Source of the DNA: Flavobacterium piscinae
Lineage (GTDB): Bacteria; Bacteroidota; Bacteroidia; Flavobacteriales; Flavobacteriaceae
DNA: 64,000 nt
Direction: 5' to 3'
Assembly (NCBI RefSeq): GCF_004122145.1
Contig: NZ_SBKQ01000010.1
Location: forward strand, 62,001 to 126,000
The position numbers and the translations under genes were made by a program. Below are positions 52,877-62,334 of this stretch, piece after piece (position 1 is the first letter of the stretch; each line of letters starts with the position of its first letter). Below the pieces are notes generated by a model. It was not told the DNA's origin. It saw only the letters and a list, made by a program, of their open reading frames with translations, and searched no databases.

Positions 52877-52963
52877 AAAAAAAAAGGTGAAATTACTTTC
52901 ACCCTTTTTGCCCCAAATTTATCCATAAACTTAACCTACTTAACTTATGGTGATTCAAAAGTA
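52877..52963 (-). ncRNA. Candidate small RNA (about 75 nt), minus strand
   Basis: Minus strand: -7 element TACTTTTG (52963-52956), then immediately at the likely start a stem CCATAA (52950-52945) / TTATGG (52928-52923), then a terminator GGTGAA (52903-52898 region) / TTCACC (52891-52886) with nine Ts. A 5' hairpin plus terminator with no ORF is a typical small-RNA layout. The rest of 52197-53094 holds no gene. Confidence 0.45.
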
Positions 52964-53094
52964 GAATAGTAATACAGTTTAAAAAAATATTTCTGTTGAT
53001 AGGAAAATAAAATCGATAAAAGGCTATTTTTAAGCATTTAAGACTTAACTTTTTATAAATAGTTCGTTCAAAAAATAATTAAAAATATAAAAAA

Positions 53095-53802
53095 TTAATT
53101 TTCAGCCTGTTTGTCTTTTGCTTTTTGAACTTTATCTTTCCAAGTAGCAGAAAGTTCTGCATAATCAATAAATTTTGCAGGTGGTTGTCTTTGCAATCTT
53201 CCTTCATTGAAAGCCTTTATCAAAATACTCTCAATAAGAAAATCTTCGGTAACAGCAAATGGATTGTATTCTTCTTTCAAGTCAATGTCAAAAACTTTGG
53301 CAGTATTGCTAGCCCAAAAGGCCTTCCACCCACTTTTTAAATCTTTTACAAGCGTATAGGTTGTTTTTCCGGTTTGTCGATGAATTAATTTTACTAAAAT
53401 TTGACCTTGTTTACGCGATAACTTTTTTAACTGTTCTTCGAATTCGTTTTCAAGATAGTTTTCGACAATTTTAAAATACTTCTTTTTTTCTCTTTCAGTT
53501 TTTAACTTACCCATGTTTTGATTTAACTTGGTTAAGTTATCGGCTGCTAATTTAGCATAAGGATAAACTTTAAGCACCCGTTGTTGAAGCAACAGAAATT
53601 TTTTACGGTCTTCGTCTTCTTTATTGGATTTTTTTCCGGTTACAACAACTTCTTCTAAGTCCAAAGAAGTTCTTAAAATTGAATCATTACCTATTAAATA
53701 ATAGATCACAGTAGAATCTTTCTTAGTTTCTTCTTGTGCGAAAGAGACACTTGTGATAAGCAAGAAAAGAATAAACAATATATTAGGTTTCATTTTTCTC
53801 AT
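53095..53802 (-). CDS. DUF4294 family protein
   Basis: 235 residues (232 if the ATG at 53793 is used). Signal peptide ends SVSFAQ (about residue 22). LDLEEVVVTGKK precedes a charged helical region, then VYPYAKLAADNLTKLNQ and ILVKLIHRQTGKTTYTLVKDLKSGWKAFWAS (as LVKLIHRQTGKTTY and DLKSGWKAFWAS), the conserved DUF4294 core. Exported, function unknown; a normal core gene of Flavobacteriia. Divergent from the peptidase gene. Confidence 0.85.
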   Translation of the reverse strand: MRKMKPNILFILFLLITSVSFAQEETKKDSTVIYYLIGNDSILRTSLDLEEVVVTGKKSNKEDEDRKKFLLLQQRVLKVYPYAKLAADNLTKLNQNMGKLKTEREKKKYFKIVENYLENEFEEQLKKLSRKQGQILVKLIHRQTGKTTYTLVKDLKSGWKAFWASNTAKVFDIDLKEEYNPFAVTEDFLIESILIKAFNEGRLQRQPPAKFIDYAELSATWKDKVQKAKDKQAEN

Positions 53803-53879
53803 AAATAAAAATCAAAAGTAAAGATTTATACTATAACTGTGTTATCTTATTTATATTTTAGCAAAAAAATACAAATTCT

Positions 53880-54968
53880 ATGTCAGCAAAAACCATACTA
53901 AAAAAATCATCGCTCGCATTTTTAGAAAATTATTTAAACAATCCTTCACCAACCGGCTATGAATCTGAAGGTCAAAAACTTTGGATGGACTATATAAAAC
54001 CGTATGTAGATACTTTTATAACAGACACTTACGGTACGGCTGTGGGTGTCATCAATCCAGATGCTCCCTACAAAGTTGTGATTGAGGGTCATTCAGATGA
54101 AATTTCGTGGTATGTAAATTTTATTACTGATAACGGATTGATTTATGTTATACGAAATGGTGGCTCCGATCACCAGATTGCTCCTTCCAAACGTGTGAAC
54201 ATACACACCAAAAAAGGAATCGTAAAAGGTGTTTTTGGTTGGCCTGCCATTCACACCCGAAACCGGGGCAAAGAAGAAACAGCACGTATTGATAATTTAT
54301 TCATTGATTTAGGCTGTTCCACGAAAGAGGAAGTGGAAAAAATGGGGGTTCATGTGGGGTGTGTTATCACATATCCGGATGAATTTATGGTATTGAACCA
54401 AAATAAGTTTGTTTGCCGTGCCATCGATAATCGAATGGGCGGATTTATGATTGCAGAAGTAGCGAGGCTTTTACATGAAAATAAAAAGAAATTACCATTT
54501 GGATTATACATTACCAATTCTGTTCAGGAAGAGGTTGGTCTGCGTGGTGCCGAAATGATTACCAAAACCATCAAACCAAACGTTGCAATTGTCACCGATG
54601 TATGTCACGACACCTCCACGCCAATGATTGACAAAAAAATTGAAGGTGAAACTCAAATCGGAAAAGGTCCGGTGATTACTTATGCTCCGGCAGTTCAAAA
54701 TAACTTGCGAGAATTAATCATTAACACGGCAGAAGAAAAGAAAATTCCGTTTCAGCGATTGGCTTCGTCACGAATTACAGGAACAGATACCGATGCTTTT
54801 GCCTACAGTAATGGCGGAGTAGCTTCTGCTTTAATTTCCCTGCCATTACGCTATATGCATACAACTGTGGAAATGGTTCATCGGGACGATGTGGAAAATG
54901 TGATTCGTTTAATTTATGAATCTCTATTGAAAATTGAGAACAATGAAACATTCTCCTACTTCAAATAA
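53880..54968 (+). CDS. M42-family metallopeptidase
   Basis: 362 residues, cytosolic. Di-zinc aminopeptidase of the PepA/FrvX type. Ligands and catalytic residues are in EGHSDE (about 70-75), AIDNRMGG (about 181-188), QEEVGLRGAE (about 216-225), TDVCHD (about 239-244) and the C-terminal HTTVEMVHRDDV. Trims peptides from the N-terminus, often in a 12-subunit shell. No oddities. Confidence 0.93.
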   Translation: MSAKTILKKSSLAFLENYLNNPSPTGYESEGQKLWMDYIKPYVDTFITDTYGTAVGVINPDAPYKVVIEGHSDEISWYVNFITDNGLIYVIRNGGSDHQIAPSKRVNIHTKKGIVKGVFGWPAIHTRNRGKEETARIDNLFIDLGCSTKEEVEKMGVHVGCVITYPDEFMVLNQNKFVCRAIDNRMGGFMIAEVARLLHENKKKLPFGLYITNSVQEEVGLRGAEMITKTIKPNVAIVTDVCHDTSTPMIDKKIEGETQIGKGPVITYAPAVQNNLRELIINTAEEKKIPFQRLASSRITGTDTDAFAYSNGGVASALISLPLRYMHTTVEMVHRDDVENVIRLIYESLLKIENNETFSYFK

Positions 54969-54982
54969 AATAACCAAAATTT

Positions 54983-55018
54983 AAAATTCCCGATACCGTT
55001 TTTCGGGAATTTTTGTTT
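54983..55018 (+). terminator. Terminator after the M42 peptidase gene
   Basis: AAAATTCCCG (54983-54992) / CGGGAATTTT (55004-55013) followed by T-run. Confidence 0.85.
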
Positions 55019-55051
55019 TAAAAATGATAGCTTTGCATAAAAATTAAAACA

Positions 55052-56248
55052 ATGATTAATCCTTCTGCACAAGGTTGGGTGGATAAATTTTTCAGCAAAT
55101 CTCATTTGTTGAATACGACCAATTTGTACAGCAACAAAGATTTTTATTGCAAGACCAGAGAAACGGGCTTTATCTATGGTCATGTGGTTTCTATTAACAC
55201 GCGAGAGCCTTTGTTGATGGATGGCTGGACATCTGAAGAAGTATCTAAAGTAGCCTTGTTGAACTCGCTGTTTGGTATTTATCAGTTAGTTGAAAAAAAT
55301 CCTGAAAAATCAAAATTTATTGATTTGGCTTTTGATTTTTATAACCTCATGCACCCGATAGGATTTTCTTTTTTTAAAAAAATTTTACCTTCTGAAAGTA
55401 AAGCGATACAATTAGAAAAAATAATTGATTCCAGGGTGCAAACAAATGATAACATTGTGAGCAAAAATTTTTCGCACATTGTTACGAATGCACTTTTATT
55501 TATTGACGTTTTAGCTTTCTATAATTTTTTGATAAAAGGAGAACTAACCAAAGATTATGTTCAAAAATTAGAAGAAATTATTGTGGGTGTAGTAACGCTT
55601 TCGTTAACAATAAAATCAAACAAATCGCATTATGATGATTTGTTGATTAAATTATTTGAAACGTCTGTTCGTTACACTAAATTTTCAGGGTTTAAGATTA
55701 GTGATTTGAATGCTCTAAATTTTAGTTTTCTTGAAAACGATTTAGAAAAATTTTACCTCATGGATCTAGCAGGAATGGCAATTTGGAGCGATGAAAAAAT
55801 GGAAAAAAATGAAGTTGCTTTTTTGTATGATTTAGGTTCTATTTTAAAATTAGAGCATTTTTATATTATAGAAAGTTTAACTGTGATTGATGAGTTTATT
55901 AAAAAATACCGAAACGATATTCCCTATTTCAACTATTCTAACCCCATCAAGCATTTTTATGATCAAACTACCCAAAGTGTAGTAATGTTGATTACACGAA
56001 ACAAAAAAAGATTACTGAAGGAATTAACAGAAAGCAAAGATTTGGTAAAACTACTTGCGGCTTCAACCACCAGAGAACTTGATACTAATGAAAAGAAAAG
56101 AATGAAAAAGCAACTGTTGGATGTTTGTAAAACAATACCATCGTTAACCATTTTTTTACTACCCGGTGGAAGTTTACTATTACCAATTTTGATAAAGTTC
56201 ATCCCTCAAATGCTACCGTCTGCATTTAATGAAAATTTGGACCAATAA
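55052..56248 (+). CDS. LETM1-related biofilm-associated protein
   Basis: 398 residues. The C-terminal about 60 residues (KKQLLDVCKTIPSLTIFLLPGG and SLLLPILIKFIPQMLPSAF, each shown in part) match the LETM1-like motif of a family named for biofilm association in Flavobacteriia. The long N-terminal part is helical. One C-terminal hydrophobic segment suggests membrane attachment. Mechanism unknown. Confidence 0.82.
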   Translation: MINPSAQGWVDKFFSKSHLLNTTNLYSNKDFYCKTRETGFIYGHVVSINTREPLLMDGWTSEEVSKVALLNSLFGIYQLVEKNPEKSKFIDLAFDFYNLMHPIGFSFFKKILPSESKAIQLEKIIDSRVQTNDNIVSKNFSHIVTNALLFIDVLAFYNFLIKGELTKDYVQKLEEIIVGVVTLSLTIKSNKSHYDDLLIKLFETSVRYTKFSGFKISDLNALNFSFLENDLEKFYLMDLAGMAIWSDEKMEKNEVAFLYDLGSILKLEHFYIIESLTVIDEFIKKYRNDIPYFNYSNPIKHFYDQTTQSVVMLITRNKKRLLKELTESKDLVKLLAASTTRELDTNEKKRMKKQLLDVCKTIPSLTIFLLPGGSLLLPILIKFIPQMLPSAFNENLDQ

Positions 56249-56250
56249 AA

Positions 56251-56270
56251 AAGCCATCCGAAGATGGCTT
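56251..56270. terminator. Bidirectional terminator
   Basis: AAGCCATC-cgaa-GATGGCTT, preceded by an A-run, between the convergent LETM1-like and carbonic anhydrase genes. Confidence 0.85.
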
Positions 56271-56274
56271 ATCT

Positions 56275-56910
56275 TTAGAACTTTAACTGATAGACTTCGT
56301 CTAACTCATCGTTATTTTTGAAGTTTACGCCTAAATCGGTTACATAGCCGGAGTTTAGTCCGTAAACCCAACCGTGTATGGTTAATTCTTGTCCAGATTT
56401 CCATGCCGATTGAACAATGGATGTTTTAGCTAAATCGTAAACTTGTTCCTTTACATTTAATTCAACAAATTTATTGAAACGATCATCTTCATTTTCAATG
56501 GCATCTAACTCCGATTGATAAAAACGATAAACATCTTTAATATGTCTGATCCAATTATCAATTACTCCGATAGAACTATTTCCCATGGCCGCTTTAACAC
56601 CACCACATCCATAATGTCCACAAACGATAACATGTTTCACTTTAAGAGCATTCACCGCATAATCCAATACACTCAACATGTTCATATCACTATGAATGAC
56701 CATATTGGCAATGTTTCTATGCACAAAAACTTCACCGGGTGCAGCACCAATAATTTCATTTGCAGGAACACGACTGTCAGAGCATCCTATCCATAATAAG
56801 GGTGGATTTTGACCTTTAGATAAACCTTCAAAAAAACTTGGGTCTAACTTTAGTTTATTTTCAACCCATTGTTTATTGTTTTCTATTATTTTTTTATAAA
56901 AATCACTCAT
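56275..56910 (-). CDS. Beta-class carbonic anhydrase
   Basis: 211 residues. Zinc ligands C43, H99 and C102 with the Asp-Arg pair D45/R47 (IGCSDSRVPA; CGHYGCGG) are complete. Interconverts CO2 and bicarbonate in the cytosol. It lies 25 bases after the SulP transporter, so the two probably work together in bicarbonate supply. Confidence 0.95.
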   Translation of the reverse strand: MSDFYKKIIENNKQWVENKLKLDPSFFEGLSKGQNPPLLWIGCSDSRVPANEIIGAAPGEVFVHRNIANMVIHSDMNMLSVLDYAVNALKVKHVIVCGHYGCGGVKAAMGNSSIGVIDNWIRHIKDVYRFYQSELDAIENEDDRFNKFVELNVKEQVYDLAKTSIVQSAWKSGQELTIHGWVYGLNSGYVTDLGVNFKNNDELDEVYQLKF

Positions 56911-56935
56911 TTTTTTGTTTTATTTATTTGTTAGA

Positions 56936-58534
56936 TTATTCTTTTTTTAATGAAACGTGCTGCCCTTCTGCGGTATTATCTAAATTATAGGCTTTTTTAA
57001 ACCCAACTAATTGCACCTCAATTTCATCATCAACAGCTCTGATGTTTTTAAATTCTTCAATCAAATCCAAAACATCATGTGCAATGTAAACTGTATCAGA
57101 GGCATCAATCACCACTTTTGATTTTTCAGGAATATTATTCAGCGTATTTTTTATGGCAGCTTTATTTAAAAATGAAACTTCTTGAGCCAATTGAATATGA
57201 ATCACATCATCGTTATGATAATCTTCCTTCTTAAAGGAGTATGCTCGTTTAAAATTACCTCTTAGAACAAAGAAAATACTGATTAACATTCCCAATGCCA
57301 CTCCTTTTAATAAATCTAAAAAAACAACGGCAATTACCGTGGCGATAAACGGAAAATACTGGTATTTCCCCTTTTCAATGAAGTGTATAAAATGAGCAGG
57401 TTTAGCCAATCGATATCCAATTAATAATAGAATTGCAGCTAAAGTTGCTAAAGGAATTTTATTTAAAAAAGGGGCTATGGCGAGTACGCTAATTAATAAT
57501 AAAAAACCATGTATAATAGTTGATGATTTAGTTCTCGCTCCTGCATTGGCATTGGCTGAAGAACGAACAACAACTGAAGTCATTGGTAACCCCCCAATTA
57601 AACCACTTAACAAGTTCCCAATTCCTTGGGCTTTTAACTCAACATTTGTGTTTGTAAAACGTTTGTAGGGATCCATTCTATCGGAAGCTTCAATACACAG
57701 TAACGTTTCAATGGAGGCAACTATGGCAATTGTTACTCCTACAATCCAAACTTTTGGATTAGATAAAACTGAAATAGAAAAATCCGGTAACACAAACATG
57801 GCCTTGAATTCCTCAAACGAAGAAGGCGTAGGCAGCGAAACTAAATGATCCTTTGAGACTTGAAGTGTACTTCCTGTTCTAATAAAAATTTCGTTGATGA
57901 TGATTCCGGAAAATACAGCTATTAAAGCCGCCGGAACTAATTTTAATTTTTTCAAAAACGGTACTTTATCCCATAAAATTAATATAGCTAATGCAACTAA
58001 TGTGATGATAATGGAACCATAATTGATGTAATTAAACGCATCAACAATCGTTTCAAACATGTTGGATCCGCTTTTTTCAAAAAAGGAAGTGTCACCTTCT
58101 GCCACTTTATCATAACCCACAGCGTGTGGAATTTGTTTGAGAAAAATAATTATACCGATACCGGCAAGCATACCTTCGATCACATTGGTTGGGAAATAAT
58201 TAGAAATACTTCCTGCTTTTAGAAATCCTAAAAGTAGTTGCAATAGTCCTGCGATTATAACAGCCGTTAAGAAAACTTCGTAAGCACCTAAATCAGAAAT
58301 AGCTGTTAATACAATTGCAGTTAAACCAGCGGCCGGCCCAGTTACACTAATGTGAGATTTACTTAAAAATCCAACGATAATTCCTCCGATTATACCGGAA
58401 ATAATTCCGGAAAAAAGTGGAGCACCGGATGCTAAAGCGATTCCTAAACACAAAGGAAGTGCGACTAAAAATACCACCAAACCGGATGCAAAATCTGATT
58501 TTAGATGACCTAAAAGATTATTTTTTTTTGTCAT
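56936..58534 (-). CDS. SulP-family anion transporter, probably bicarbonate
   Basis: 532 residues: about 12-14 membrane helices in the SulP fold (FLVALPLCLGIALASGAP, ISVTGPAAGLTAIVL, VRSSANANAGARTKSS) and a C-terminal STAS domain (about 430-520; VVIDASDTVYIAHDVLDLI). Coupled to carbonic anhydrase, a sodium- or proton-linked bicarbonate carrier like BicA is more likely than a sulfate carrier. Confidence 0.9.
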   Translation of the reverse strand: MTKKNNLLGHLKSDFASGLVVFLVALPLCLGIALASGAPLFSGIISGIIGGIIVGFLSKSHISVTGPAAGLTAIVLTAISDLGAYEVFLTAVIIAGLLQLLLGFLKAGSISNYFPTNVIEGMLAGIGIIIFLKQIPHAVGYDKVAEGDTSFFEKSGSNMFETIVDAFNYINYGSIIITLVALAILILWDKVPFLKKLKLVPAALIAVFSGIIINEIFIRTGSTLQVSKDHLVSLPTPSSFEEFKAMFVLPDFSISVLSNPKVWIVGVTIAIVASIETLLCIEASDRMDPYKRFTNTNVELKAQGIGNLLSGLIGGLPMTSVVVRSSANANAGARTKSSTIIHGFLLLISVLAIAPFLNKIPLATLAAILLLIGYRLAKPAHFIHFIEKGKYQYFPFIATVIAVVFLDLLKGVALGMLISIFFVLRGNFKRAYSFKKEDYHNDDVIHIQLAQEVSFLNKAAIKNTLNNIPEKSKVVIDASDTVYIAHDVLDLIEEFKNIRAVDDEIEVQLVGFKKAYNLDNTAEGQHVSLKKE

Positions 58535-58600
58535 TGACCTTAAAATATAATGAATAAAAACAATTGGTTAATTTCACCGCTGGGTAGCGGATAACATTCA

Positions 58601-58891
58601 TTATAATAATTCAGGTGGTGGAGAAAAGATTTCTTCAAATACAGTATCGTACTGAATGTGATTTTCTAAAACAATTTTTTTTTCAAAAGGTAGTTCAAAG
58701 CTAATTTGAAAAACTTGTTTGTTTGTTTTTAAAGCTTCTTTGATATTATAAGTTTTGTGTACTTCTTCTTCTTCAGACATGTTATAAATCATTGACATAT
58801 CTGTTTCATTATTATCGATTATACCTAAAACTGTCGGTAAAGATAAAAATGTAACAAAAAGAAAAATCATTATGCAAACTACTGACTTCAT
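58601..58891 (-). CDS. Small exported protein, unknown function
   Basis: 96 residues from the ATG at 58891; extension to a TTG at 58921 would cross a TATATTTG -7 element (58904-58897), though with the ATG the leader is nearly absent. N-terminal hydrophobic segment (about 2-22) and an acidic body ending FSPPPELL. No family recognised. Between Dps and SulP. Confidence 0.55.
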   Translation of the reverse strand: MKSVVCIMIFLFVTFLSLPTVLGIIDNNETDMSMIYNMSEEEEVHKTYNIKEALKTNKQVFQISFELPFEKKIVLENHIQYDTVFEEIFSPPPELL

Positions 58892-58957
58892 TGTTACAAA
58901 TATACCTTTTAACAAATTCAATTGTTAAAAAAAACTTATAATTTAAAAAAAATTTAA

Positions 58958-59437
58958 CTAAATTTCTTCTTCTAACCAAGCCTTCATCATCCAAATGGTC
59001 TTTTCTTGTTCTTTAATAAAATCACTCATCATGGAATTAGTACCTTCATCTAACGCTTCATCCGACTGCTTTAAGATAACTCTTTCGATTTTTAATAACT
59101 GCGTTAATGCGTTCACAATTAAATTTACAGCATCTTCATCATTGGAAATATCTTTTCCAACAAATAATTTATTGTTTTTGATATAATCTTCAAAAGTGTG
59201 CAATGGTCTGCCGCCCAATGTTAAAATACGCTCGGCTATCATATCAATTTTCAATTGACTGTCGTTATACAGCTCTTCAAATTTTACATGTAAGTCAAAA
59301 AAACGTTTACCTCTAATATTCCAATGTAAACCTCTCAAATTTTGATAATAAACTTGAAAATTGGCCAATAAAATATTTAATTCAGCAGCTAAAACTTCCG
59401 TTTTCTTTAAATCTAACCCTAAACTATTCGTTTTCAT
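58958..59437 (-). CDS. dps: Dps-family DNA-protecting ferritin
   Basis: 159 residues. Ferroxidase-site signature YYQNLRGLHWNIRGKRFF with LHVKFEELYND and DMIAERILTLGG gives His, Asp and Glu ligands at the subunit interface. Stores iron using H2O2 and shields DNA. Divergent from an OxyR homolog, which likely controls it. Confidence 0.94.
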   Translation of the reverse strand: MKTNSLGLDLKKTEVLAAELNILLANFQVYYQNLRGLHWNIRGKRFFDLHVKFEELYNDSQLKIDMIAERILTLGGRPLHTFEDYIKNNKLFVGKDISNDEDAVNLIVNALTQLLKIERVILKQSDEALDEGTNSMMSDFIKEQEKTIWMMKAWLEEEI

Positions 59438-59453
59438 TGTGTTCTATTGTTAA

Positions 59454-59467
59454 TTATTATATAATAA
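59454..59467. promoter_or_regulatory. Palindrome between dps and oxyR-like genes
   Basis: TTATTATATAATAA is a perfect 14-base palindrome, 17-30 bases before the dps start. A peroxide regulator could bind here, but an AT-only palindrome in AT-rich DNA may be chance. Confidence 0.3.
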
Positions 59468-59544
59468 ATTTACAAAAAATAATACGATTTGTAGTATAAC
59501 TAAAATTGATAGTTTTTATCTTTGCATCAAAATTTACTATAAAG

Positions 59545-60489
59545 ATGACCATTACTCAACTTCAATATGTGTTAGCTGTAGCTGAACATAAAAATTTCAC
59601 TTTAGCCGCAGAAAAATGCTTTGTTACGCAACCCACTTTGAGCATGCAAATTCAAAAAATTGAGGAAGAACTTGGCATACAGATATTTGATAGGACAAAA
59701 AAACCGATTCAACTTACTGAAATCGGTTTAAAAATTGTGAATCAATCGAAAAACATTGTGAACGAAGCCAATCGAATTCAGGACATTGTAGATCAGCAAA
59801 AAGGATTTATTGGAGGCGAGTTTCGATTAGGAATAATCCCAACCGTGATGCCAACTTTATTACCAATGTTTTTGAATAATTTCATCAAAAAATACCCGAA
59901 AGTTAACTTAATTATAGAAGAGTTAAATACGGATGAAATCATTGTAAAGTTAAAAAACGGTCATTTGGATGCCGCCATTGCTGCGACGCCATTGGAAGAA
60001 GAAAAAATAAAAGAAATTGTTTTATTTTATGAACCATTTGTGGCTTACATTCCGGAAGGTCATTCGGTTTTTGATAAAAAAGAAATTGAAGTATCTGATT
60101 TGAATTTAGATGAAATTTTATTACTTCAAGACGGACATTGTTTTAGAGATGGCATTTTAAATTTATGTAAAAACAACCCGGGAAACTCTGATAAATTTAA
60201 TTTTCATATTGAAAGCGGAAGCTTTGAAACCTTAATTAAATTAGCCGATGAAGGTCTAGGTACCACACTTCTACCTTATTTGCATACCTTAGATTTAAAA
60301 GATAAAGACAAAGCAAAACTCAGACAATTTAAAGATCCAAAACCGGCACGGGAAGTGAGTTTAATTTACCCGAAAAATGAATTAAAAATTCATATTATTG
60401 ATGCTTTACGCCATGTAATTAGTGGGGTGGTTAGAGGAGCGATTGCTTTTCAAGATATTCAAATTATTAGTCCAATACAAAAGAAATAA
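59545..60489 (+). CDS. oxyR: OxyR-type LysR regulator
   Basis: 314 residues from the ATG at 59545. A longer frame from 59506 is rejected because the perfect -7 element TATCTTTG (59517-59524) lies within it. N-terminal LysR helix-turn-helix (ITQLQYVLAVAEHKNFTLAA), C-terminal sensor domain with the peroxide-sensing Cys pair in GHCFRDGILNLC, spaced C-x8-C as in E. coli OxyR. Likely activates dps under H2O2. Confidence 0.92.
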   Translation: MTITQLQYVLAVAEHKNFTLAAEKCFVTQPTLSMQIQKIEEELGIQIFDRTKKPIQLTEIGLKIVNQSKNIVNEANRIQDIVDQQKGFIGGEFRLGIIPTVMPTLLPMFLNNFIKKYPKVNLIIEELNTDEIIVKLKNGHLDAAIAATPLEEEKIKEIVLFYEPFVAYIPEGHSVFDKKEIEVSDLNLDEILLLQDGHCFRDGILNLCKNNPGNSDKFNFHIESGSFETLIKLADEGLGTTLLPYLHTLDLKDKDKAKLRQFKDPKPAREVSLIYPKNELKIHIIDALRHVISGVVRGAIAFQDIQIISPIQKK

Positions 60490-60496
60490 AATAAAA

Positions 60497-60522
60497 AAGG
60501 AGCTATTTAGGCTCCTTTAGTT
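60497..60522. terminator. Bidirectional terminator
   Basis: AAAGGAGC (60497-60504) / GCTCCTTT (60511-60518) with flanking A and T runs. Confidence 0.85.
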
Positions 60523-60720
60523 TTATAGATTAACATAAATTAAACAATTCTTTAGTTCAGGTTTTTCTTTTGTAAAGTTTAACAACCAATCTTTTAGTTG
60601 TTCAATTTCGTAAGGCAATAACTGTTTCATTGCTTTTACGAGTTCTTTACTGAAAAGTGTAGGATCAAAACTTACGCTTTCTAAGATTTTCTTAGTGTAA
60701 GCAAACATCGGTCTTGTCAT
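60523..60720 (-). CDS. Small conserved-looking protein, unknown function
   Basis: 65 residues, all helical: FAYTKKILESVSFDPTLF then KAMKQLLPYEIEQLKDWL. Good start context and terminator support a real gene. Similar short proteins are common in Flavobacteriia; function unknown. Confidence 0.65.
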   Translation of the reverse strand: MTRPMFAYTKKILESVSFDPTLFSKELVKAMKQLLPYEIEQLKDWLLNFTKEKPELKNCLIYVNL

Positions 60721-60821
60721 TTTTTCGATTTTTATGTAGAATTTGGTTTTAAAGAACGTTTGGTAAATTTAATAAAAATAAAATTATCTCTTTATTTTTT
60801 AACATATCAATTAGCGAAAGT

Positions 60822-61613
60822 TTAACGATTATCACCATCTAATAAATTACCTAAACCACCTAAAAGACTACCCTCACCTTTGTGTTTTCCACCCCCTTGA
60901 GGTGCAGCAGCCCAGATTCTACCTGCTAAACGACTAAATGGTAAGGATTGAATATAAACGGTTCCGGGACCTTTTAAAGTAGCAAAGAATAATCCTTCAC
61001 CACCAAAGATAGTATTTCGGATTCCTCCTACTAACTGTACATCATAATCTACATTTTGTGTAAATCCTACCACACAACCGGTATCTACTTTTATCATTTG
61101 GCCGGGTTGTAATTCAATTTTTGCCATAGTTCCACCGGCATGAATGAAAGCCATACCGCTTCCTTCTAATTTTTGCATGATAAAACCTTCGCCGCCAAAC
61201 AAGCCTCTACCTAATTTTCTGGAAAATTCGATTCCGATTTTTACACCCTGGTTGGCACATAAAAAAGCATCTTTTTGACAAATGAATTTACCGCCAACTT
61301 CATTTAAATTGATGGGTAAAATTTTTCCCGGATAAGGCGAAGCAAAAGATATTTTTCGTTGATTGGGATATGTATTTTCAAATAATGTCATAAACAAACT
61401 TTCGCCTGTAAGCAATCGTTTACCTGCCGAAAACAATTTGTTCATGATTCCGCCGGCATCGCTTCCGTCGCCAAAAATGGTTTTCATGCGAATTCCATCT
61501 TCCATCATCATAAAACCACCGGCTTCGGCCACAACAGCTTCTGATGCACTTAAACTGATTTCAACATATTGCATTTCTTCCCCGTAAATGGTATAATCTG
61601 TGACTTTATACAT
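60822..61613 (-). CDS. TIGR00266 (AIM24) family protein
   Basis: 263 residues forming a beta-roll: GGFMMMEDGIRMKTIFGDG (about 32-50), GGEGFIMQKLEGSGMAFIHAGG (as GGEGFIMQKLEG and GMAFIHAGG) and GGEGLFFATLKGPG repeats. Family of wide distribution and unknown function, related to mitochondrial AIM24. Gly-rich C-terminus. Confidence 0.9.
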   Translation of the reverse strand: MYKVTDYTIYGEEMQYVEISLSASEAVVAEAGGFMMMEDGIRMKTIFGDGSDAGGIMNKLFSAGKRLLTGESLFMTLFENTYPNQRKISFASPYPGKILPINLNEVGGKFICQKDAFLCANQGVKIGIEFSRKLGRGLFGGEGFIMQKLEGSGMAFIHAGGTMAKIELQPGQMIKVDTGCVVGFTQNVDYDVQLVGGIRNTIFGGEGLFFATLKGPGTVYIQSLPFSRLAGRIWAAAPQGGGKHKGEGSLLGGLGNLLDGDNR

Positions 61614-61671
61614 GTTTATAATTTTTTGAGTAATATTTATTCAACTGATAACTGATGACAGACAACTTCTT

Positions 61672-62331
61672 CTACTTCCACCCTCTCAACATTTCCCTCT
61701 TACCAGGTGGTCCAACCAACTTTTCAATTTTGAAACCGGCTTCTTTCATGGCGTTTTTTATCGGTCCGCGACAAGCGTAGGTAACCAAAATCCCACATTC
61801 TTTTAATGCTTCAAACATTTTGGTAAATATTTCTACACTCCACAATTCCGGTTGAACACGATACCCAAAAGCATCAAAATAGATGATATCAAATTGGTTT
61901 TGATCGTTTATCTCGTTGAAAAATTGCTGTCGCTTAGTTAGTCGAAAGTGTTCTGAAATTGTTACATTTTCTTCCCAATCAGACGTATGCATTCTTTTAA
62001 ATTCTAAATCAAATTGATTCGCATTCAGTTGATTAACATAATTCATTTGAATTACTTCTTCGGGTGAAACTGGAAAACCTTCTACACCCACATAATCAAT
62101 GTTTTGATTGTTTTTTTGACTTTCTAAAAAGGTTATAAATGCATTCAAACCGGTTCCGAAACCAATCTCCAAAACAGAAACGGATTGCCCTTTACAAAGT
62201 GACAATCCGTTTTTAATGAATACGTGTTGGGCTTCTTGAATGGCTCCGTGTTTGGAATGATAACTTTCCTCCCACTCCGGCAAATGGATGGAAGTGGAAC
62301 CATCGGAAGTGATTATAATTTCTCTTTTCAA
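61672..62331 (-). CDS. mnmD: tRNA 5-methylaminomethyl-2-thiouridine methyltransferase MnmD
   Basis: 219 residues. SAM motif LEIGFGTGLNAFI (about 55-67), then IIYFDAFGYRVQPELWS and GPPGKREMLRG at the C-terminus, typical of the DUF752/MnmD domain. It corresponds to the methyltransferase half of E. coli MnmC, without the oxidase half. Modifies wobble U34. The start is three bases after the neighbouring cytochrome-like gene in transcription order downstream of ilvE divergon. Confidence 0.9.
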   Translation of the reverse strand: MKREIIITSDGSTSIHLPEWEESYHSKHGAIQEAQHVFIKNGLSLCKGQSVSVLEIGFGTGLNAFITFLESQKNNQNIDYVGVEGFPVSPEEVIQMNYVNQLNANQFDLEFKRMHTSDWEENVTISEHFRLTKRQQFFNEINDQNQFDIIYFDAFGYRVQPELWSVEIFTKMFEALKECGILVTYACRGPIKNAMKEAGFKIEKLVGPPGKREMLRGWK

Positions 62332-62334
62332 ATT

